Of a stretch of 58,385 bases of DNA, positions 18,134-25,593 are shown piece after piece. Numbering within the stretch: the first letter of the stretch is position 1; every line of letters starts with the position of its first letter. The notes beneath the pieces were generated by a model. The model searched no databases. It was given only the letters and a program-made list of their open reading frames with translations, and was not told the DNA's origin. This stretch comes from Alphaproteobacteria bacterium (lineage in GTDB: Bacteria; Pseudomonadota; Alphaproteobacteria; Micavibrionales; Micavibrionaceae): the NCBI GenBank assembly GCA_020443295.1, contig JAGRIJ010000015.1, positions 1 to 58,385 of the forward strand, in the 5' to 3' direction. A program made the position numbers and the translations under genes.

Positions 18134-20089
18134 TTACTTGGTAAGATCCACAACCCGCGACAAGGCTTCGACGCTGGTCAGGCCCTCCATAATCTTGAGA
18201 ATGCCATCGTCTTTCATGCTTTTGAAGCCTTTTTTAACCGCCATGGCCTTTAATTCAGCTTTAGATTCACCCCGGGCCAGAATTTCATCAAGGCTTTCAT
18301 CGAAAAGCAGAATCTCTACAATCGCCACGCGGCCCTTATACCCTTGCCCTTTGCAAACCTCGCACCCCTGCGAATTCCCGGTATAAATAATGGTTTGGTC
18401 ATCGGGAGCCATCTTTAAAATCTGCCGCTCTTCCTCTGTTGGAGTATATTCGACCTTGCAGGACTGGCAGAGACGACGCGCCAGGCGCTGGGCAAAGACG
18501 GCGATAATCGCGCCCGCCAGCATCCCCGGCTTCATACCGAGGTCAATCAGGCGGGGAATGGCTCCGAAAGAATCGTTGGTATGCAGGGACGTATAAACCT
18601 GGTGACCGGTCATGGCCGCCTTCAAGGCCATCTCGGCGGTCGTTTTATCGCGGATCTCGCCGATAAAGATAATATCCGGATCTTGGCGCAGCAAAGCCTT
18701 GATCCCGTCGGCAAAATCAAGAATTCCCTCCCTCACCGGCGTCTGGCGGATCATGGGCAGGGAATATTCCACCGGGTCTTCCAGCGTCTGGATATTCACC
18801 TTAACATCGTTGATTTCATTCAGCATGGAATAAAGCGACGTCGTCTTTCCGCTCCCCGTCGGCCCGGTAACGATGATAATCCCTTCGGGCCGTGATGTGG
18901 CAACCTTGATCTTGCGCTTGTTTTCCTCGCTAAATCCAAGCGCACTGAGCGGCATGATACTCGCGCTCTTGTCCAGAACCCGCAAAACGATATTTTCACC
19001 GAACACCGTGGGCAGAGAGGAAACCCGGAAATCGGCTTCACGCCCCCCCACATTCAGGCTGAAACGCCCGTCCTGCGGCGAAAGCTTGTCGGCGATATTC
19101 ATCTCCGAGAGAATTTTCAGACGCTGAGAAATCCCGTTCCAGTGCTGTTTATGCAGGATTTGCGCCGTAAAAAGTACGCCGTCCAGACGGTAACGCAAGC
19201 GAACAAAGTTCTCCTCCGGCTCGAAGTGAAGGTCGGATGCCCCGATCTTCACAGCCTCGAACACCAGCGCGTTCACAAGGCGGACAATCGGGTGGGAGAA
19301 CGCTTCTGCGCCCGACAACGTAGCGACATCCTTCTGCTCCTTGCCCTCTTCCAGCTCCTGCAGGATATCCTTGATCGAACTGGCATACCCATAGGACGCA
19401 TCGATCGCTTCAGACAGGACGCCGGCTGTCGTTACATGCGGTTTGATTTGCAGACCCTTGGGAAGAAAACGCCGCAGTGTATCCAGAGCGACAACATCGT
19501 ACGGATCGGCCATCGCCACATTCACGAATTCATTGTCAATAGAAATAGGCAGGATCTGATGTTTAATCGCCATGGACTTCTCGATCAGCGCCAGCGCATC
19601 TCCATCTACGATCGTTGAACGCGGATCGAAAATTCCGAAACCCGACGTTTCCGCCAGAAACATCGTCAGGGTTTCTTCGTCGATAAACCCCAGCTCGACA
19701 AGAATCTCGCCAAGCATCTTGTTGCTGATCTTTTTTTCCTGAAGGGCAACGTTGAGCTGATCGGCCGTTATGAGGCCCATCTCCACCATCCGTTCGCCCA
19801 TACGCTTTTTGGGTTCCGTATCACTGCCGTCACCCCCGGAAAAAGAATCGCTTCCAAAAGTCTGAAGCCCGCCCTTTCCGCCTGAAACAGCCTTTCCTTC
19901 ATTCTCTGTCGGCTTTTTCTTGGGAAAAAACGGTGCAGGAACGTTCAAACCGGCAAACCCGCCCTTTGAGTCTGACGAAGGAGACGGAGAAGGCTGACTG
20001 GTATCAACAAAAAAACCGTCTTCGACGACAAAATCAATAACCTCATCCTCCGGAGAAGACGGCTTCTTATTTGTCGGGTCATCACTCAT
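18134..20089 (-). CDS. Pilus extension ATPase, MshE/PilB-like
   Basis: A 651-aa GspE-type ATPase. After a disordered acidic N-terminus (1-92) it has two MshEN-type motifs (about 96-120 and 124-147: RMGERMVEMGLI...LNVALQ and MLGEILVELGFI...LTMFL), which in MshE bind cyclic di-GMP. The ATPase core follows: Walker A GPTGSGKTT (409-417), DPDIIFIGEIRD (470-481), TSLHTNDS, and a zinc-type cysteine tetrad (C541, C544, C576, C579). It would drive pilus polymerisation on PilC. It is the first gene of the pilus run. Confidence 0.92.
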   Translation of the reverse strand: MSDDPTNKKPSSPEDEVIDFVVEDGFFVDTSQPSPSPSSDSKGGFAGLNVPAPFFPKKKPTENEGKAVSGGKGGLQTFGSDSFSGGDGSDTEPKKRMGERMVEMGLITADQLNVALQEKKISNKMLGEILVELGFIDEETLTMFLAETSGFGIFDPRSTIVDGDALALIEKSMAIKHQILPISIDNEFVNVAMADPYDVVALDTLRRFLPKGLQIKPHVTTAGVLSEAIDASYGYASSIKDILQELEEGKEQKDVATLSGAEAFSHPIVRLVNALVFEAVKIGASDLHFEPEENFVRLRYRLDGVLFTAQILHKQHWNGISQRLKILSEMNIADKLSPQDGRFSLNVGGREADFRVSSLPTVFGENIVLRVLDKSASIMPLSALGFSEENKRKIKVATSRPEGIIIVTGPTGSGKTTSLYSMLNEINDVKVNIQTLEDPVEYSLPMIRQTPVREGILDFADGIKALLRQDPDIIFIGEIRDKTTAEMALKAAMTGHQVYTSLHTNDSFGAIPRLIDLGMKPGMLAGAIIAVFAQRLARRLCQSCKVEYTPTEEERQILKMAPDDQTIIYTGNSQGCEVCKGQGYKGRVAIVEILLFDESLDEILARGESKAELKAMAVKKGFKSMKDDGILKIMEGLTSVEALSRVVDLTK

Positions 20090-20320
20090 AGCTAACTAAA
20101 AGACCTTTGATTCACTCGTTAAACACGTTCCATAAAATTACGAAGCAAATGAAAAAAGCCGCTCCAGATCAAAAGAAAATAATATCAAAAAACAGTTAAT
20201 TTTTTGATGTCATTCCCTAATAAATAGACACGCAGTGAAAAAACCGAGAATAAATCATGACAGAGAAAGCTCAGGGTATAACCATCCCGGACATCTGACA
20301 ACAACGAATCACTGCTGATA

Positions 20321-20352
20321 AAAAAAGACGCCCGTAAATTTTTACGGGCGTC
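20321..20352 (-). terminator. Terminator downstream of glnII
   Basis: On the - strand a perfect inverted repeat GACGCCCGTAAA / TTTACGGGCGTC (20327-20338 and 20341-20352) is followed by six T residues. It lies about 30 bases after the glutamine synthetase stop. The rest of the 20090-20326 gap holds AT-rich sequence where the pilus operon promoter should be; I could not pick a convincing one. Confidence 0.88.
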
Positions 20353-20380
20353 CTGAACTTTAATTTTTTGTGAACCGCTA

Positions 20381-21493
20381 TTACTCTGCTGCGATCGCGA
20401 TTTTCGCATCTTTGCGCGGCCAGGATTTAAAGGTCATGACCTTCTCTTCAACGCCGCAAACAGTTGCGCACAGGCGGGCAGCAACAAGATACGGATCAGC
20501 GTTGGCACCCGGGCGACGGTCTTCAAAATAACCATAACCCTTGATGGCAACAGGCTTCGGAATACGGATCGAACATCCCCGGTCTGCATCGCCGACGCGG
20601 AAAGTGTTGATATCGCAGGTCTCATGAAGACCGGTCAGGCGCTGATTGTTGCTGGCGCCATAAACGGCGATATGCTCGGGATGCTTCTTGGACAAGGCAT
20701 CCGTAGCCGCCTTGATCGCTTCGCGGCCTTTCTTGGGATCGCGAATGTCTTTGGTAGAGAAGTTCGTGTGCATCCCTGCACCGTTCCAGTCACCCTTGAC
20801 AGGCTTGACGTCGAACGTAACCATCACACCATAATCTTCAGCAACACGGCACAGCAGCCAGCGCCCGAGCCAAAGCTGGTCAGCCATCTCCATAGCATCC
20901 CCGGTTTCGGAAGAATCGCCGCGGAACCCGACCTGGAACTCCCACTGACCGGGCATAACTTCGGCATTGATCCCGTAGAACATCAGTCCGGCCTCAAGGC
21001 ACAGCACAGCATGCTCTTCGACAATCTCGCGACCGAAAACTTCATCAGCACCGACACCGCAGTAATACGGACCTTGCGGGCCGGGAAAACCATACTCCGG
21101 CCAGCCCAACGGCTGACGGCCGCGGAAGAACGTGTATTCCTGCTCGAAACCGCACCACGGCTCCTGCTTGGCCGCACCGGCATCCAGAACGGCGCGCAAC
21201 TGGGCGCGGGAGTTGGATTCATGCGGCGTTTCGTCGGGATTGAAAACCTCACACATGACAAGGTAGTTGCCTTCGCCGCGGATCGGGTCGGGAATGAAAT
21301 TGACAGGCTTGAGGATACAATCGGAATCATGGCCATGAGCCTGATTCGTCGAAGAACCGTCGAAGCTCCACTCAGGGAAATCGGAAATCTTGGGATTGGC
21401 GCCCACTTTGACTGCGCGGGCCTTCGAACGCAAATTGCGTGTCGGAAGAGACCCGTCAAGCCAGATATATTCTGCCAAGGAAAATTTAGACAT
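20381..21493 (-). CDS. glnII: Type II (eukaryote-like) glutamine synthetase
   Basis: A 370-aa enzyme that makes glutamine from glutamate, ammonia and ATP. Its size and motifs (EYIWLDGS near the N-terminus, PEWSFDGSSTNQA, PWCGFEQEYTF, NAEVMPGQWEFQVG, GAGMHTNFSTK) are those of GSII, the type found in eukaryotes and in some rhizobia and other bacteria, not of the 470-aa GSI. It has a clear AAGGAG ribosome-binding site before the ATG and its own terminator, so it is a single-gene unit. I saw no confident sigma54 promoter in the 230 bases upstream. Confidence 0.95.
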   Translation of the reverse strand: MSKFSLAEYIWLDGSLPTRNLRSKARAVKVGANPKISDFPEWSFDGSSTNQAHGHDSDCILKPVNFIPDPIRGEGNYLVMCEVFNPDETPHESNSRAQLRAVLDAGAAKQEPWCGFEQEYTFFRGRQPLGWPEYGFPGPQGPYYCGVGADEVFGREIVEEHAVLCLEAGLMFYGINAEVMPGQWEFQVGFRGDSSETGDAMEMADQLWLGRWLLCRVAEDYGVMVTFDVKPVKGDWNGAGMHTNFSTKDIRDPKKGREAIKAATDALSKKHPEHIAVYGASNNQRLTGLHETCDINTFRVGDADRGCSIRIPKPVAIKGYGYFEDRRPGANADPYLVAARLCATVCGVEEKVMTFKSWPRKDAKIAIAAE

Positions 21494-21723
21494 GAAACTG
21501 CTCCTTATGTTTTATATGTCCACCGTGAATGCAATGCAGCAAATTTGTAGCATTTCCGCAAGCAAAAGCAACGTTTTTTATAAGATATTTAGCTGTCTGC
21601 GGCCTGATTACTCAATGTTCAGGTATAAAGGAAGACGGCCTCAACAAAAAAATTCTTCGAAGCAAAGCCCGAAAATTCAAACCAGGACAAAAAATAAAGG
21701 ACCTGCTTTGAGTAATTTTAATC

Positions 21724-23418
21724 TTAGCGGGGAGCCGGCGGCAGTGATGGAGTATCATGCCCGGCATTTGCAGGCGCAACTGTACCCTGAACGGCAGGTT
21801 GATCGGGAGCCACAGCCGGAGTAGGTGTCATTTTCGCGGCCAGTTCCTTACTGTAAGCGATCATCTGATCCATCAGTCCGCCCTGATTGTAACCGTAAAC
21901 TGTGATTTGCGCGTCCTGAAGCACGGAGTCGCGTCCATTGACCAGACGGACATCCCAATGATCGCCCGGATGATGGATTTCGCCAAAACGATCCTCCTCC
22001 CGCGACCACCCCGATATCCGTGAATTGTCTCCAGATGCTTCCTGCAAATGGACCCCATACGCATCTTGGCCGGGGGGTGTAAGAACAGCCGTGTGCGGAA
22101 CCAGACCATCAACCCTGTATGTCAAATCCAGACGCATACGGTCAATAACCATATTGTGACCCTCGGGCAAGTTACTGCTGAGCCTCACAGGTTGATCCCC
22201 CCGGTGGTTATCGCCAACAGGCGCACTCATCACCGCAGTTACCGAGTGTCTGTCAATATTCGGATCGGTTTCAATTCTGCGGTACGCTTCGTTTAGAAGA
22301 GACCGGAACATCTCGGGCTGAAAAACGCCGTGCCCCCCGCCCTCGACAAAAGTCTCGCCGGCATGGTTCGTATAAGAATGCATGGGCTCGGCGCTGCCTT
22401 CCCGGGCCTGGGTATCAATCGTGGCCATCTTGGCCAGCGTGGTGATTTCATCCTTGGTCAGGATGGGACGGCCTTGCTCCTCTCTTTGCGTCTGCTCATA
22501 CACCGCGCCCGAAATATATCCGGCTTGCTCCGGCGCTGAAAACGAAGTTCCATCAATCCCGGTAACAAAACCGTTTGCGTCGATATCGGCATGCTCCCGG
22601 AACTCGGCCATAATTTGCGAATGAAGGGTCTCGGGCCTGGCCATATAACCCCGAACCTCTGCATCGATCTTGGCTTGACCTTCTTTGGTTTCGGTATATT
22701 CATGGCGCGTGGCCTGACTTATTCTTAAATAAGCAGACGACAACTCGGTATTATCCAGAACCTTGTCTTGATTTTGTTGCTTGAACTGGTCAAAGGCCCG
22801 GTTGACTTCCCTGTCAATAATCCAGTCGCGGATCAGATCTTCATGCCCGGTCAGAGACGGGCTGACATTATAAAACTGATACCGCTCCCCTCTGTTAAAC
22901 GGAGTGTCCGACGTCAAAGTCGGATTGATGCGGCTGCTGTGTTCCTCGACATAGGGCGAACCGCCGCCGCGATTTGCCTCACCCACCACAAGGCTGTTTC
23001 GCGCGAAATCGGAAACTCTTGGCATGATTTCCTGTTTTGTTTTGCCCTCGTTCCCGGCAGATTCGACAAAAACGGGCATATCCTGTTCGGCAAACGAATG
23101 CCTGTACATATCAACCAGCTGGTGGCCGGCAACGCCGCCGCTGCGAATAATAGAACCCAGCGCAACGCCCGAACTGACCGACACAACATCATATTGCTGC
23201 AGATGCTGGATCGTCTCTTGGGGATGATCGGGAACAATCGGGCTTTCATGAACCAGGTCAACGGTAAGCGCATTATTGCCGGTAAACCGCCTCAAAGTAT
23301 CCTGATGAATCTGTCGCGCCACTTCGTCATGGCGTGAGTAAAGATCGTAAAGGCTTGTAACCTTTACTCCTTCAAAATGCGCAAATCTCGGCTGGTCCGG
23401 CTCTGCCACTCTAATCAC
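21724..23418 (-). CDS. Subtilase-like protein (S8 family), possibly cytoplasmic
   Basis: A 564-aa protein with the subtilase oxyanion-hole segment VFVESAGNEG (115-125) and the serine motif DGTSFSAPEQAG (289-300, nucleophile S292). H30 in SRHDEVARQI aligns with the HGTxVA histidine block, but the usual N-terminal strand with the catalytic aspartate is not visible. About 120 residues of extra, charged helical sequence separate SAGN from GTS. The C-terminal part (about 405-510) looks like a P-domain-type beta sandwich, followed by a proline/alanine tail. No signal peptide is visible. The start is a GTG at 23418 with a weak ribosome-binding site; a GTG three codons on is an alternative. Confidence 0.75.
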   Translation of the reverse strand: MIRVAEPDQPRFAHFEGVKVTSLYDLYSRHDEVARQIHQDTLRRFTGNNALTVDLVHESPIVPDHPQETIQHLQQYDVVSVSSGVALGSIIRSGGVAGHQLVDMYRHSFAEQDMPVFVESAGNEGKTKQEIMPRVSDFARNSLVVGEANRGGGSPYVEEHSSRINPTLTSDTPFNRGERYQFYNVSPSLTGHEDLIRDWIIDREVNRAFDQFKQQNQDKVLDNTELSSAYLRISQATRHEYTETKEGQAKIDAEVRGYMARPETLHSQIMAEFREHADIDANGFVTGIDGTSFSAPEQAGYISGAVYEQTQREEQGRPILTKDEITTLAKMATIDTQAREGSAEPMHSYTNHAGETFVEGGGHGVFQPEMFRSLLNEAYRRIETDPNIDRHSVTAVMSAPVGDNHRGDQPVRLSSNLPEGHNMVIDRMRLDLTYRVDGLVPHTAVLTPPGQDAYGVHLQEASGDNSRISGWSREEDRFGEIHHPGDHWDVRLVNGRDSVLQDAQITVYGYNQGGLMDQMIAYSKELAAKMTPTPAVAPDQPAVQGTVAPANAGHDTPSLPPAPR

Positions 23419-23533
23419 CCGTCTTTTTTATCTCCCATAACACTAGCACATGCCGGGATAAAAAAGAAAATATTCAGAGCAAAAAAATGAATAAGAACAA
23501 AAATGGAACAAAAAACATCTCTGCTTAACAGAA

Positions 23534-23671
23534 ATGGCGCACCTAGACGGAGAGAATACCAACACCCTCTTCCAAACTTTAGAACAATGGGAGGGGTCTC
23601 TTCAAGTGCTACCCTACAGCGATTTAGCCCTACTCACGGAGGGCAACCAATCGGATTGTTCTCTTGATTAG
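23534..23671 (+). CDS. Possible small ORF or gene remnant (45 aa)
   Basis: An open frame from ATG to TAG encodes 45 residues of ordinary composition, with LFQTLEQWEGSLQVLPYSDL in its middle. There is no good ribosome-binding site. It could be a remnant of a gene disrupted at the element boundary or simply chance. I do not recognise it. Confidence 0.2.
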   Translation: MAHLDGENTNTLFQTLEQWEGSLQVLPYSDLALLTEGNQSDCSLD

Positions 23672-23699
23672 CACTGAAGCAAAATATTTATACTAAAAT

Positions 23700-23748
23700 A
23701 AAGCCAGACATTGATCCGGCTTTTTTGTTGCGCATTTGTCACCCGAAT
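23700..23748 (+). repeat. Decayed copy of the oriT-like sequence
   Basis: About 49 bases match 33099-33147 at roughly six of every seven positions, including an uninterrupted GACATTGATCCGGC and TTTTTTGTTGCGC. The terminator hairpin has one mismatch here, and the 7-bp inverted repeat of the 33-kb copy is reduced to about 4 bp (TGTC/GACA). It is therefore a degenerate relative of the intact site upstream of mobC. Confidence 0.75.
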
Positions 23749-23760
23749 TGAGACAGCATC

Positions 23761-23785
23761 AGTACAAAATACAGCTTACGGTACG
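23761..23785 (+). repeat. Partial copy of the 3' end of the hairpin array
   Basis: AGTACAAAATACAGCTTACG and the following GTACG match 41397-41421 at 22 of 25 positions. It lies 12 bases after the decayed oriT-like copy, so two sequences that are 8 kb apart elsewhere are neighbours here. Confidence 0.6.
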
Positions 23786-23904
23786 GAGCAGATGAGTAAA
23801 ACAGATACTATGTCGCAGTATATATTTCTCCGGAATTTAAGAAGGCTAGGAACTTTTAAATAAAGAGATGTAATTTAAAGACTTCTTTAAACGAATAATG
23901 TACC

Positions 23905-24297
23905 ATGAAGCCTGTGCGAAATGTTTTTTTAGGATTTATAATTCTTATGATGTTCACACCGTCGCTGGTGTGTGCCATGAACTTTTGCCCTATGCAATCA
24001 TCGACACAGGTGAATGAGCATAAACCTTGCCATCAATCCGAAAACAGAAAAAAACAAGGCTTGATGCTGGTTGTGGATTGTATGGGTGTTGACCTGTTTC
24101 AATCTGACGTTTTGAGTGATGTGCCGCAACCGGATCAGTCCGTAAACATTATTCATATCGTCTGGGCCGATTTAACTGCTGAGTATAGCTTCTTGCCTGA
24201 CAATACCATACACGGTATTCGTGGCCCGCCTGAGTGGGCCGGACGACCGCAACGCCAGCCCTCTATTATACTTACAACACAGCGTTTCCGTATTTAA
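23905..24297 (+). CDS. Small exported Cys/His protein of the copper module
   Basis: A 130-aa protein with a signal peptide (hydrophobic core about 8-24, VCA at the probable cleavage site). The mature N-terminus has MNFCPMQ and PCHQ, plausible copper or silver ligands, and a further Cys near residue 59. It ends in STQRFRI-like sequence (LTTQRFRI) that I associate with small proteins at the head of cus/cop operons. It is 51 bases upstream of cusB on the same strand. Role in metal binding is inferred from context. Confidence 0.7.
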   Translation: MKPVRNVFLGFIILMMFTPSLVCAMNFCPMQSSTQVNEHKPCHQSENRKKQGLMLVVDCMGVDLFQSDVLSDVPQPDQSVNIIHIVWADLTAEYSFLPDNTIHGIRGPPEWAGRPQRQPSIILTTQRFRI

Positions 24298-24348
24298 ACG
24301 CGCTCTTTTCTTGACGGTTTTTAACACCCTAAGAAAGGAGCAATATCC

Positions 24349-25593
24349 ATGCGTGTTTTATTTTTCGTTCTATTATTGTTTGCCCCAGCGGTTATATTTG
24401 CACCCGCAGCTGTCGCGGCGGAGGAGTATATATGCCCGATGCATCCGCATATCAGCGGTAAAGAAGGGGACAGTTGCCCGATATGCGGCATGACGTTGGT
24501 GCCTAAAGTCGAAAAAACGCCGGATAACGCTGGCCATGAAGGACATAGCACCGATGCGCTTGCGCTAGAAGGCGCACTTCACATTGATCCCTCTTATGTG
24601 CAAGCCCTTGGCGTAAAAACCGCCGAGGTGACGCATCGTGACTTTGGCAGGAACATCCGCGCTTTTGGTAAAATCGTGCCCAGCACAAGGCTGGAATATG
24701 CGGTGGATGTACGCATGAAAGGCTGGATTGTTGATCTGCCGGTCGATGCTGTTGGCGATACAGTCAAGAAAGGCGACCTGTTATTCACCTATTACAGCCC
24801 CGATTTAATGACCGCGCAATCGGACTATCTGATTGGCTCGAAAATCGGCGGAGCAGAACAGCGTCTGCGTCTTTATGGCATGGATGACAAAGCCATTGCA
24901 GAGCTTAAAAAGAAGGGCAGGTTTCTGGAAGAAACGCCCTTTTACGCTCCTGCAGATGGCAGCGTTACACTGTTGAATGTCCGCAAAGGATCACATGTCA
25001 ATGAAGGCGGAAACATAGTAAAATTGCAGGACTTTTCCAAGCTCTGGGTAAACGTGGACGTTCCGGTTAAAGACATTCAGTTTTTGGCTGTAGGAACGCC
25101 GGCCACGGTAACCGTGCCGGAAACGGGTGATAATTACGAAACGTCTGTTGATTTTATTCATCCTGTCAACGACCCGCAAAGCCGCACGGTCACGGTGCGT
25201 TTAATTCTCGACAATCCGAATGGAGTCTTGAAACCCGATACTTTTGTGGATGCCGCATTTAGAGCCGATGTGCAATCACGTTTGGCGGTTCCTGCTGAGG
25301 CCGTTTTGTATGGCGGTATGGGCGCATATGTCATGGAAAATGTCAGCGATGGTATGTTCAGGCCTGTCATGGTGGAAACCGGGATCACGGCAGACGGATT
25401 AACGGAGATTAAAAACGGACTTAAACATGGCCAGCGTATAGTGACGTCCGGTCAGTTCATGCTGGATGCAGAAAGCAATTTACGGGGTGGCATGGCGGCT
25501 ATGGGACATGACCATGGAAGCGCTGATATGGACGGCATGGATATGAAACAGCCTGAACCGGCCATGAAAGGTATGGATCATGGACAACACTGA
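24349..25593 (+). CDS. cusB: Copper/silver efflux RND periplasmic adaptor CusB-like
   Basis: A 414-aa membrane-fusion protein. It has a signal peptide (1-24), then a heavy-metal-binding domain with YICPMHPHISGKEGDSCPIC spacing (two Cys-Pro motifs plus Met and His), a biotinyl-lipoyl-like hairpin region, and beta-barrel domains. The C-terminus is Met/His/Asp-rich (MGHDHGSADMDGMDMK), consistent with Cu(I)/Ag(I) handling. AAAGGAG precedes the ATG. Its stop overlaps the cusA start by 14 bases. It would join CusA to an outer-membrane channel, but no cusC gene is in the window. Confidence 0.92.
   Translation: MRVLFFVLLLFAPAVIFAPAAVAAEEYICPMHPHISGKEGDSCPICGMTLVPKVEKTPDNAGHEGHSTDALALEGALHIDPSYVQALGVKTAEVTHRDFGRNIRAFGKIVPSTRLEYAVDVRMKGWIVDLPVDAVGDTVKKGDLLFTYYSPDLMTAQSDYLIGSKIGGAEQRLRLYGMDDKAIAELKKKGRFLEETPFYAPADGSVTLLNVRKGSHVNEGGNIVKLQDFSKLWVNVDVPVKDIQFLAVGTPATVTVPETGDNYETSVDFIHPVNDPQSRTVTVRLILDNPNGVLKPDTFVDAAFRADVQSRLAVPAEAVLYGGMGAYVMENVSDGMFRPVMVETGITADGLTEIKNGLKHGQRIVTSGQFMLDAESNLRGGMAAMGHDHGSADMDGMDMKQPEPAMKGMDHGQH

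Larger units (their letters stand above)
23419..23904. other. Gene-poor junction between chromosome and accessory region
   Basis: This 486-base stretch holds no convincing full gene. It contains a possible 45-codon ORF (23534-23671), a decayed copy of the oriT-like sequence (23700-23748), a 25-base match to the 3' end of the hairpin array (23761-23785) and a 23-codon ORF (23792-23863, preceded by GGAG). Accessory genes begin directly after it, so it is the most likely left boundary of the mobile region. Confidence 0.6.

Noticed and set aside
23792..23863. 23-codon ORF after the array-like repeat
   Set aside because: GGAG is only three bases from the ATG and the product is too short to recognise; mentioned in the junction entry only.
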